64,000 nt of DNA from CAMLHU01 sp049680185 (lineage in GTDB: Bacteria > Gemmatimonadota > Gemmatimonadetes > Gemmatimonadales > GWC2-71-9). Where the stretch lies: the NCBI GenBank assembly GCA_049680185.1, contig JBAUHI010000040.1, forward strand, positions 1 through 64,000. The letters are read 5' to 3'. Position numbers and translations under genes: made by a program. Below, piece after piece: positions 15,982 through 22,700 of this stretch. Below the pieces are notes generated by a model, which was not told where the DNA came from, searched no databases, and saw only the letters and a program-made list of their open reading frames with translations. How positions within the stretch are numbered: the stretch's first letter is position 1; every line of letters begins with the position of its first letter.

Positions 15982-17931
15982 TCACTCCAAACTCTCATAC
16001 TGCTCCTTCAGCCGTGCGACCACGTCCGGATCGGCGAGCGTCGTGGTGTCGCCCATCGTGCGCCCTTCGGCGATGTCGCGCAGGAGGCGGCGCATGATCT
16101 TGCCGCTGCGGGTCTTGGGAAGGTCGGCGGAGAAGAAGATGTCATCCGGCTTGGCGATGGCGCCGATCTTCCTGGCCACGTGGTCGCGAAGGTCGTCCTT
16201 GAGCTCCGCCGTCGCACGACGTCCCTCCTTGAGGGTCACGAACGCCGCGAGCGCCTGGCCCTTGAGCTCGTGGGTCTTGCCCACGACGGCGGCCTCTGCC
16301 ACCGCGGGATGGTCCACCAGAGCGCTCTCGACCTCCATCGTGCCGATCCGGTGCCCGGCGACGTTGAGCACATCGTCCACGCGGCCGAGGATCCACCAGT
16401 AGCCGTCCTCGTCCACCTTGGCGCCATCGCCGGCAAAGTAGCGGCCCGGGAAGCGACTCCAATACGTCTCCTGATAGCGCGCGTCGTCGCCATAGATGGT
16501 GCGCAGCATCCCTGGCCACGGGGCGGTGAGCACCAGGAATCCACCGCCCGTCGTGAGCACCTTGCCGGTCGTGTCGACGAGCGCCACCCTGACGCCCGGA
16601 AAGGGCAGGGTGGCCGATCCTGGCTTGGTGGTCGTGATGCCCGGAAGGGGCGTGATCATGATCCCGCCGGTCTCCGTCTGCCACCAGGTATCGACGATGG
16701 GACAGCGCCCCCCGCCGATGTGCTGGTGGTACCACATCCATGCTTCCGGATTGATCGGTTCACCGACCGAGCCGAGAAGCCGCAGCGTCGACAGGTCGTG
16801 TCCTGCCGGCAGCGCCTCGCCCCACTTCATGAAGGCGCGGATGGCCGTGGGTGCGGTATAGAGGATCGTGACGCCGTGGCGCGCGACGAGTTTCCAGAAA
16901 CGGTCCCGTTCGGGCCAGTCGGGCGCACCTTCGTACATCAGCACCGTGGCGCCGTTGGCCAGCGGCCCGTACACCACATAAGAGTGGCCGGTGACCCAGC
17001 CGATGTCGGCGGTGCACCAGAACACGTCGTCGTCCTTGAGGTCGAAGACGTAGCGCGTCGTGGCGGCCACGTGGGTCAGGTACCCCCCGGTCGTGTGGAC
17101 GATCCCCTTCGGCTTGCCGGTGGTCCCCGAGGTATAGAGGATGAACAGCAAGTCCTCCGCGTCCATCGCCTCCGGAGGGCACTCCGGCGACTCGGCGTCG
17201 AGGAGCCGGTGCCACCAGTGGTCGCGCCCTTCCAACATGTTGGCGAAGGACTCATCGCCTTCGGCGCCGGCGCGGCGCCGGACCACCATCACGTTCTTGA
17301 TGGTGGGACAGCCGTTGAGTGCGTCATCCGCAAAGCGCTTGAGCGGCACCACCTGTCCGCGCCGGTAGCCGCCGTCGGCCGTGATGAGCGCGACGGCGCC
17401 CGCATCGTTGATCCGGTCCCGCAGCGATTCCGCCGAGAATCCTCCGAACACCACCGAATGCACGGCACCGATGCGGGCGCACGCCAGCATCGCGATCGCC
17501 GCCTCGGGCACCATCGGCAGGTAGATCGCGACCCGGTCTCCCCGCGTGACCCCAAGCCGCTTGAGCGCGTTGGCAGCGCGCCCCACCTCGCGTGCCAGAT
17601 CCCAGTACGTGAGGGTGCGGCGATCGCCCGGCTCGCCCTCCCAGATGAGTGCGGCCTTGTTGCGGCGGGTGCCGCTCAGGTGCCGGTCGAGGCAGTTGGC
17701 CGACACGTTGAGCGTGCCGCCCCGGAACCACTGGGCGTGGGGCGGGTGCCATTCGAGCACCCGGTCCCACGGATGGATCCAGTCGAGGGTACGCGCCTGG
17801 GCCGCCCAGAACGCCTCAGCGTCCTCTCCAGCGGCGACGAGATCATGGCCGGCGAGCGCCTGCGCGGTGAAGGCAGGCGAAGGAGGGAAACGCCGCTGTT
17901 CCTGGAGCAGGGTGTCGATTTGGTCGGTCAT
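15982..17931 (-). CDS. acs: Acetyl-CoA synthetase (AMP-forming)
   Basis: A 649-residue enzyme, the usual size, that activates acetate to acetyl-CoA through acetyl-AMP in the cytoplasm. The adenylation P-loop FILYTSGTTGKPKGIVHT, the WWQTETGGIMITP motif and the C-terminal DLPKTRSGKIMRRLLRDIAE (with the Lys that is reversibly acetylated in characterised Acs proteins) are all intact. The start at 17931 (MTDQIDTLL) is chosen by alignment to the family's N-terminus; upstream sequence is AT-richer and non-coding in character. It is a single-gene unit with its own promoter region at about 17940-18180. Confidence 0.97.
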   Translation of the reverse strand: MTDQIDTLLQEQRRFPPSPAFTAQALAGHDLVAAGEDAEAFWAAQARTLDWIHPWDRVLEWHPPHAQWFRGGTLNVSANCLDRHLSGTRRNKAALIWEGEPGDRRTLTYWDLAREVGRAANALKRLGVTRGDRVAIYLPMVPEAAIAMLACARIGAVHSVVFGGFSAESLRDRINDAGAVALITADGGYRRGQVVPLKRFADDALNGCPTIKNVMVVRRRAGAEGDESFANMLEGRDHWWHRLLDAESPECPPEAMDAEDLLFILYTSGTTGKPKGIVHTTGGYLTHVAATTRYVFDLKDDDVFWCTADIGWVTGHSYVVYGPLANGATVLMYEGAPDWPERDRFWKLVARHGVTILYTAPTAIRAFMKWGEALPAGHDLSTLRLLGSVGEPINPEAWMWYHQHIGGGRCPIVDTWWQTETGGIMITPLPGITTTKPGSATLPFPGVRVALVDTTGKVLTTGGGFLVLTAPWPGMLRTIYGDDARYQETYWSRFPGRYFAGDGAKVDEDGYWWILGRVDDVLNVAGHRIGTMEVESALVDHPAVAEAAVVGKTHELKGQALAAFVTLKEGRRATAELKDDLRDHVARKIGAIAKPDDIFFSADLPKTRSGKIMRRLLRDIAEGRTMGDTTTLADPDVVARLKEQYESLE

Positions 17932-18419
17932 GGCGCAGGTCACCAGCAGATCGGATAGAAGGAAGGAGGGCTCTCGTCCATCATAGCTGCGATCAATGGC
18001 CGATGAAAGCGCGGAATCTTCGGTCCAGATGTCAAGAAATCGTACGATGTCAAAGAATTGAGGGGTTGCAAGACCCCGCAAAAGGACGCTCGGCGCAACG
18101 GATATTGACTGGGTACGCCGATCACAAACTTGCGTTAAGACATTGATATACAAGCACTTATGATACACGGCATCAGGTTCGCCTTAGTAGGGACCGGCGC
18201 CACAAGGCGTCAGACATACGAACCGCCCGATAAGAGCACACCCGGAGTGATCCGGGGCCGCAAAACTTGAGGTCTCGTGTCCGGCGGATGCCGGCGCCAT
18301 GAGATAGCTCGGTGCCGAAGGTGGAGCAGGGGAAGCGCATCCGCGCGGAGACTCTCCAATACCCATCGGCGGCGATGGTCAGGGGAGTCTCCTGCCATCG
18401 CCGGGCGGAGGAGCCAGTG
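17932..18419. promoter_or_regulatory. Divergent control region of acs and the STAS-ccm operon
   Basis: This 488-base spacer has no gene that I can support. Its left part (about 18000-18180) is clearly lower in GC than the rest of the window. On the minus strand two TTGACAT words lie 17 bases apart (about 18049 and 18032), either of which could be a -35 element for acs, but I see no convincing -10. The right part is the STAS leader, with a hairpin described separately. Confidence 0.5.
18371..18402 (+). promoter_or_regulatory. Leader hairpin just upstream of the STAS gene
   Basis: ggcgatgg (18371-18378) pairs with ccatcgcc (18395-18402), extended inside by cagg/cctg. It ends a few bases before the CGGAGGAG ribosome-binding site of the STAS gene at 18420. 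It could influence translation or transcript stability; no riboswitch class is recognisable. Confidence 0.45.
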
Positions 18420-18731
18420 ATGGAGACCACGCTGATGCAAGAGACCCTGATCGCCCCGGAGCACCTGGGCCTGCAGAGCCGGACGGACTTCCGCCAGCAG
18501 GCGGTGTCCCTCCTGGAGCGGCTGCCCGAGGACACCGGCCGCCTGGTGATCGACCTGGGCACCACCCGCCAAGTCGATTCTGCCGGACTCGGCGCCCTGA
18601 TGCTGGTCCAGCGCAAGGCGGCGGAGCGGCGCCAGACCGTGGTGTTGCGCGATGCGAACGAGGAACTCCGCTTCCTGCTGGTGCTGACGAAGCTCGAGGA
18701 CCTGTTCACCATCGAATCGCCCGGCGCCTGA
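18420..18731 (+). CDS. STAS-domain protein (anti-sigma-factor-antagonist-like)
   Basis: A 103-residue single STAS domain. The conserved core is LVIDLGTTRQVDSAGLGALM, with the Ser of Asp-Ser-Ala-Gly at the position phosphorylated in SpoIIAA-type antagonists. No kinase or anti-sigma factor gene is adjacent, so its partner must be elsewhere or it may act on another protein. The start at 18420 is chosen for the GGAGGAG site 6-12 bases upstream and because it fits the domain start. The receiver-domain gene follows 39 bases later, and then the ccm genes, so a signalling pair appears to be cotranscribed with cytochrome c maturation. Confidence 0.88.
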   Translation: METTLMQETLIAPEHLGLQSRTDFRQQAVSLLERLPEDTGRLVIDLGTTRQVDSAGLGALMLVQRKAAERRQTVVLRDANEELRFLLVLTKLEDLFTIESPGA

Positions 18732-18770
18732 CCGCACCGATGCCGGGCGTGCCGCGGGTATATTGCAGCA

Positions 18771-19136
18771 ATGACCCCGCCCGCCCCGCGCCGCCGCGTG
18801 CTCTTCGTGGAGGACGAGCCCGCGCTCCGGACCAGTTATGAGCGGTTCTTCCGGGACCGATACGCCATGCAGTTCGCGGCGACCGGAGCGGCCGCACTTC
18901 TGGCCCTCAAGGCCGCCCCCCCCGATGTGATGATCCTCGACATGCGGCTTCCGGACACCGACGGGTTGGCGTTGCTCCAGCAGGCACGCCAGCTCCACCC
19001 GACACTGCCGGCGATCGTCACGACCGCCTACCTGAGCGTCGAGCCCAATCTGCGCATGCTGGGACTCCACGTCAGCAACTATTTCGTCAAGCCATTCGAT
19101 CTCTCCGAGCTCGGCACCGCCATCGATGGCGTCTGA
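18771..19136 (+). CDS. Stand-alone response-regulator receiver domain
   Basis: A 121-residue CheY-like domain with no output domain. The acidic pocket is in LFVEDEP, the phospho-acceptor Asp is in VMILDMRLPDTDG (about residue 55), Thr is in AIVTTAYLS and Lys is in YFVKPFDLSEL. All catalytic positions are intact, so it should be phosphorylatable. It probably acts by protein-protein contact. Its end overlaps ccmA by 11 bases, which ties it to the ccm operon. Confidence 0.93.
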   Translation: MTPPAPRRRVLFVEDEPALRTSYERFFRDRYAMQFAATGAAALLALKAAPPDVMILDMRLPDTDGLALLQQARQLHPTLPAIVTTAYLSVEPNLRMLGLHVSNYFVKPFDLSELGTAIDGV

Positions 19137-19833
19137 GCCCCCGGTCCTCGAGGTGCGCGGGCTGACCCGTCGATACGGGCGCGCCCGCGTGCTCAAGGGT
19201 GTCGACCTGTCGATCGCCCCGGGGGAGGCCGTGGCACTCCTGGGTCCCAATGGCGCCGGCAAGACCACCCTCCTTCGGGTGCTGGCCGGGCTGGCCCGCG
19301 CGGAGGACGGCGTCGTGCTGGTGCGCGGACGGCATCCCGCCGCCGACCCGCTGGCCGTGCGCCGCGCGATCGGGTTCGTGGAGCACCGCTCGCTCCTGTA
19401 TGGGGAGCTCACCCCGCGAGAGAACCTCACGTTCACCGCGCGGCTCTTCGGTCTTCCGCGCAGGGCGGTCGATGCGGCGATCGAGCGGCTCGACATCGGC
19501 AAGCACGCCGACCGGCCGGTGGCCGCGCTGAGCCGCGGGATGGTGCAGCGGACCTCCGTGGCGCGGGCACTCCTCCACGCACCATCGATCCTCCTCCTCG
19601 ACGAACCATTCAGCGGACTCGACCTGCCGTCCGCGGCGCGGCTGCTGTCGATCCTGGAGACTCGACGGGCCGAGGGGGTCGCGATCCTCCTGGTGACGCA
19701 CCAACCCGAAGAGGCGTGGGAACTCATCACCCGGATGGCGGTGCTGCACGGCGGGCGGATCGTCCACGATATCCCGCGGCCTGCCGAGGCTTCGGAAGCG
19801 GTGCGGCTCTACCGGGAGGCCATCGGTGGGTGA
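19126..19833 (+). CDS. ccmA: CcmA, ATP-binding subunit of the cytochrome c maturation ABC complex
   Basis: A 235-residue ABC ATPase. Walker A is LLGPNGAGKTTLLRVLAGL, the signature is ALSRGMVQRTSVARALL, and Walker B is ILLLDEPFSGLD. The following genes encode CcmB, CcmC and a CcmD-like peptide, which supports the assignment; by itself the protein could be any small exporter ATPase. CcmAB hydrolyses ATP to release the heme chaperone CcmE from CcmCD. It overlaps the receiver gene and ccmB (by 8 bases). No ccmE or ccmF lies in the window. Confidence 0.92.
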   Translation: MASEPPVLEVRGLTRRYGRARVLKGVDLSIAPGEAVALLGPNGAGKTTLLRVLAGLARAEDGVVLVRGRHPAADPLAVRRAIGFVEHRSLLYGELTPRENLTFTARLFGLPRRAVDAAIERLDIGKHADRPVAALSRGMVQRTSVARALLHAPSILLLDEPFSGLDLPSAARLLSILETRRAEGVAILLVTHQPEEAWELITRMAVLHGGRIVHDIPRPAEASEAVRLYREAIGG

Positions 19834-20506
19834 CGCCATCCGGGTGATGCTCGCGGTGGCAGGCAAGGACCTGCAGCTCGAGCTCCGGCGCCGCACCGCC
19901 CTCCTGGCGGCGACGGTCTTCGCGGTGCTGGTGCTGGTGGTGTTCAACTTTGCGCGCGACCCGACCGCGATCTCGGCACTCGACCTGGCACCGAGTGCAC
20001 TGTGGATCACGCTGGTCTTCTCCTCCGAGGTGGCGCTCAACCGCGCCTTCCACGCGGAGGCGGAGCACGGCGCGCTCGATGGGCTGTTGCTGGCGCCGGC
20101 CTCGCGCGGGGGTCTTTACCTGGGCAAATGCCTGGCCAACCTGATCTTCGTGGGCGTGGTGCTGGTGGTGGCGGTGCCCTTGTTCATCCTGTTCTTCAAC
20201 CTCGACCCGACCACCGGGTGGGCTGGGGTGATCGTGGTGCTGGGGCTGGCCGCCATCGGCATCGTGGCGGTGGGGACCCTCTTCAGCGCGATGGCGGTGC
20301 GCACCCGATTTGCCGAGCTGCTGTTGCCGCTCCTCCACCTGCCATTCGTGGTGCCGATCCTCATCATCGGTGTGCAGGCGTCGACCCGGCTCCTGGCCGG
20401 CCGTCCGTTGAGCGAGGTGGAAGGGTGGCTTAGGTTCCTCATCCTGTACGACATCGTCTTCGTGACGCTCGGTACGCTCGCCTTTTCCACGGTGGTGGAC
20501 GAATGA
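19826..20506 (+). CDS. ccmB: CcmB, membrane subunit of the cytochrome c maturation ABC complex
   Basis: A 226-residue protein with six hydrophobic segments and the CcmB pattern: KDLQLELRRRTALLAATVFA near the N-terminus, FNFARDPTAISALDLAPSAL, and LLLPLLHLPFVVPILIIGVQ in the third quarter. The GTG start at 19826 overlaps ccmA by 8 bases. It pairs with CcmA in the inner membrane. Confidence 0.93.
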   Translation: MGDAIRVMLAVAGKDLQLELRRRTALLAATVFAVLVLVVFNFARDPTAISALDLAPSALWITLVFSSEVALNRAFHAEAEHGALDGLLLAPASRGGLYLGKCLANLIFVGVVLVVAVPLFILFFNLDPTTGWAGVIVVLGLAAIGIVAVGTLFSAMAVRTRFAELLLPLLHLPFVVPILIIGVQASTRLLAGRPLSEVEGWLRFLILYDIVFVTLGTLAFSTVVDE

Positions 20507-21198
20507 ACGATGCGTTGGCCCGGCCCCGCGTGATGGTGCGCTGGGGCGCCGGGATCGTGATCGCGGGGCTGGTGTTGCTGGCCGGCGTGATCGTGCGCGC
20601 CATCCTGTACACCCCGGTCGAGATCCACCAGGGGCCGGCCCAGAAGATCTTCTACATGCACGCGCCGGCCGCGTGGTCGGCGATGCTCGCGTTCTCGCTG
20701 GTCGGCATCGTCAGCGTCGCGTATCTCATCATGCGAGACGAGCGACTGGACCGGTTCGCGGCCTGTTCCGCGGAGGTCGGGCTGGCGTTCAGCGGCGTCA
20801 TGCTCACGACCGGTCCCATCTGGGGCAAGACCGTCTGGGGCACCTGGTGGACCTGGGACGCCCGGCTGACGCTCACGCTCTTTCTGTTCCTGCTCTTCAT
20901 CGGGTACCTCGCGCTCCGGGCGGCGGTGACCGATCCCGCCGAGCGGGCGCGCTTTGCCGCGGTGGTCGGCATCATGGGATTGGTGCTGGTCCCGTTCGTC
21001 CACCTGAGCGTCTACCTCTTTCGCACGCTCCATCCGCAGCCGGTGGTGCTGAAGCCCAGTGCGCCGACCCTGCCGGCCTCCATGCTCATCACCCTCCTGA
21101 CCTCATTTGCGGTGTTCACGGTGCTGTATGTCGGGTTCGTGACCTGGCGCTACGGGATCGCGCTCGCGACGGACCTGTCCGGAGGGGACGATGACTGA
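20503..21198 (+). CDS. ccmC: CcmC/CcsA-family heme delivery protein
   Basis: A 231-residue, six-segment membrane protein with the tryptophan-rich heme-handling motif WGKTVWGTWWTWDARLTLTL and the flanking His residues expected for heme ligation (YMHAPAAWSA before it and PFVHLSVYLFRTLHPQP after). It loads heme onto CcmE on the periplasmic side. The ATG at 20503 overlaps the ccmB stop (ATGA), and the stop overlaps the CcmD-like gene by 8 bases. Confidence 0.95.
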   Translation: MNDALARPRVMVRWGAGIVIAGLVLLAGVIVRAILYTPVEIHQGPAQKIFYMHAPAAWSAMLAFSLVGIVSVAYLIMRDERLDRFAACSAEVGLAFSGVMLTTGPIWGKTVWGTWWTWDARLTLTLFLFLLFIGYLALRAAVTDPAERARFAAVVGIMGLVLVPFVHLSVYLFRTLHPQPVVLKPSAPTLPASMLITLLTSFAVFTVLYVGFVTWRYGIALATDLSGGDDD

Positions 21199-21319
21199 AC
21201 TGGTCCCGCAGAATAGCGGCTACATGGTGGCGGGATACGTCGTGACCGGAGTGATCCTCGTCGGCTACACGCTCTCGCTCTGGGTGCGGAGCCGGAAGGC
21301 AACGCGGGGGAGAGAGTAG
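21191..21319 (+). CDS. CcmD-like small membrane protein
   Basis: A 42-residue peptide starting MTELVPQNSGYMVAGYVVTG and ending in a basic tail (WVRSRKATRGRE). It has one membrane segment and positive residues on the presumed cytoplasmic side, as in CcmD (TIGR/Pfam small heme-exporter family), and sits directly after ccmC with an 8-base overlap. The sequence similarity is weak because the family is short, so the call rests mainly on position, length and topology. In characterised systems CcmD holds CcmE in the CcmABC complex. Confidence 0.75.
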   Translation: MTELVPQNSGYMVAGYVVTGVILVGYTLSLWVRSRKATRGRE

Positions 21320-21358
21320 GTGCTAGGTACTAGGTACTAGGTGCTAGGTGCTAGGTAT
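21320..21358. repeat. Heptamer array (aggtgct/aggtact) after ccmD
   Basis: About six tandem heptamers begin at the ccmD stop codon. With the array at 21490-21536 (unit ctctagc, reverse complement gctagag) they form a loosely inverted pair in the spacer between convergent ccmD and the aquaporin gene. Confidence 0.8.
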
Positions 21359-21410
21359 GACGGCCGACGGCAGTAGTACGGTGCGGTCGCGATGTATGAC
21401 ACATGTGCAG

Positions 21411-21448
21411 AGAGGGCTCCCATTCGAAATAGCGAATAGGAGCCCTCT
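21411..21448. terminator. Bidirectional terminator hairpin between ccmD and aquaporin gene
   Basis: agagggctcc (21411-21420) pairs perfectly with ggagccctct (21439-21448), and attcg (21422-21426) with cgaat (21433-21437) inside it, giving a 15-pair stem with one mismatch. A T-containing tail (tgtcattcatt) follows on the plus strand. Confidence 0.8.
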
Positions 21449-21489
21449 TGTCATTCATTACTTCGATGGTACCGTTTACGGCTTACCGA

Positions 21490-21536
21490 GCCTCTAGCCT
21501 CTAGCCTCTAGCCTCTAGCCTCTAGCCTCCAGCCTC
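21490..21536. repeat. Heptamer array (ctctagc) before the aquaporin stop
   Basis: About six tandem ctctagc units end two bases before the TAA of the minus-strand aquaporin gene. Confidence 0.85.
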
Positions 21537-21538
21537 AA

Positions 21539-22216
21539 TTACGCCCCTTCCTTCATCAGGAACTTCTCCCACACCATCGCGGCGATGACGGCACCGAGCA
21601 CCGGTCCGATCCAGTACGCCAGGTGACCGGTCCACTGCATCGTGACGAGCGACGGACCGAAGGCGCGGGACGGGTTCATCACGGCACCCGTGAGGGGCGC
21701 GTAGGCAAGCATCATCACGAACACGGCCAGTCCGACACCGAAGCCGCCCATCTTGGTCGCCTTGGGCGAGATGATCGTGGCATAGACCGCGGACATCAGG
21801 AAGAACGTGAGGAGGGCCTCGATGCCGACCGCGCCCCAGAACGAGATGGCGGTGTGGATCGTCGGCACGCCGAGGTCGGTCACCTTGGTGACGCCGCTCG
21901 GGTAGGTCGCCTTGACCGCGACGGCGCCGAGGACGGCGCCGAGGAGCTGGGCCACGATGTACCAGATGGCGTTCGTGAGCTTGATCCGGCCCACCGAGAG
22001 GAACCCGAGGGTCACGGCCGGGTTGAGGTGGCCTCCGGAATACGGCAGGGCCATCGTGATCCCGAGTCCGAGCGCCAAGCTGGTGGCCAGGGCCACGCCC
22101 AGGGTGTTGAACCCGACGAGGGGATAGTTGTTCGCCATCGCGGCGGCGATGCTGACGAACACGAGCGTGAAAGTGCCGAGCGCTTCAACGAACAGCGGAC
22201 GGGCGAGCGGACGCAT
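21539..22216 (-). CDS. MIP/aquaporin-family channel
   Basis: A 225-residue six-segment channel. The first half-helix motif is GGHLNPAVTLG and the second is GAVMNPSRAFGP. The second NPA is therefore NPS. The rest fits the family (EALGTFTLVFVSIA at the N-terminus, FGVGLAVFVMMLAYAPLTGA before the second motif). It would pass water or small neutral solutes across the inner membrane. The start at 22216 (MRPLARPLF) fits the family start; the frame is open further upstream but encodes no plausible protein. Single-gene unit, divergent from the PadR gene. Confidence 0.93.
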   Translation of the reverse strand: MRPLARPLFVEALGTFTLVFVSIAAAMANNYPLVGFNTLGVALATSLALGLGITMALPYSGGHLNPAVTLGFLSVGRIKLTNAIWYIVAQLLGAVLGAVAVKATYPSGVTKVTDLGVPTIHTAISFWGAVGIEALLTFFLMSAVYATIISPKATKMGGFGVGLAVFVMMLAYAPLTGAVMNPSRAFGPSLVTMQWTGHLAYWIGPVLGAVIAAMVWEKFLMKEGA

Positions 22217-22349
22217 CGCGTGGCCTCGGGGATGATTTCGGGGAAGGATCTGCGAACGGCGGGAATTGTACATGGCGTATCGGGGCGAACGGAAGGGGCG
22301 CCCGGCGCTCAGGTTGACATCCGACCCGAAGCGTGTCACGTTGGGTAGC

Positions 22350-22697
22350 ATGCCTACCTCAGACCGTCCGCCCCTCCTGCAGGGGACCCTCGACCTGCTC
22401 ATCCTGCGCACGCTCGTCGGAGGCCAGGCCCATGGACAGGGCGTGGCCCGCGCCATCCAGGCCACTTCCCGCGAATCCATCCTCGTCGATCACGGGTCCC
22501 TGTACCCCGCGCTCCAGCGCCTGGAGGAACGCGGCTGGATCCGCGCCGAATGGGGAACGTCGGAGAACAACCGCCGCGCCCGCTACTACGACCTGACGCC
22601 CGTCGGACGCCGCCAGCTGGTGCGTGAGACCCGCGAATGGTGGGCGCTCGCCGACGCCATCAGTCTGGTGCTCGGCCCCCGGCCGTCGGAGCGGTGA
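22350..22697 (+). CDS. PadR-family transcriptional regulator
   Basis: A 115-residue winged-helix repressor. The N-terminal segment is LLQGTLDLLILRTLVGGQAH, then DHGSLYPALQRLEERGWIRA (recognition helix and wing) and RARYYDLTPVGRRQL. It is 3 bases upstream of the ADOP permease gene. This PadR-permease pairing is very common in Acidobacteria and Gemmatimonadetes, and the regulator probably controls the pair. A TTGACA word at 22314-22319 could be the -35 element; I see no good -10. Confidence 0.95.
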   Translation: MPTSDRPPLLQGTLDLLILRTLVGGQAHGQGVARAIQATSRESILVDHGSLYPALQRLEERGWIRAEWGTSENNRRARYYDLTPVGRRQLVRETREWWALADAISLVLGPRPSER

Positions 22698-22700
22698 CCC

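Noticed and set aside
18181..18419. A riboswitch in the STAS leader
   Set aside because: One hairpin can be drawn but no known class matches and no metabolic gene links to a ligand.
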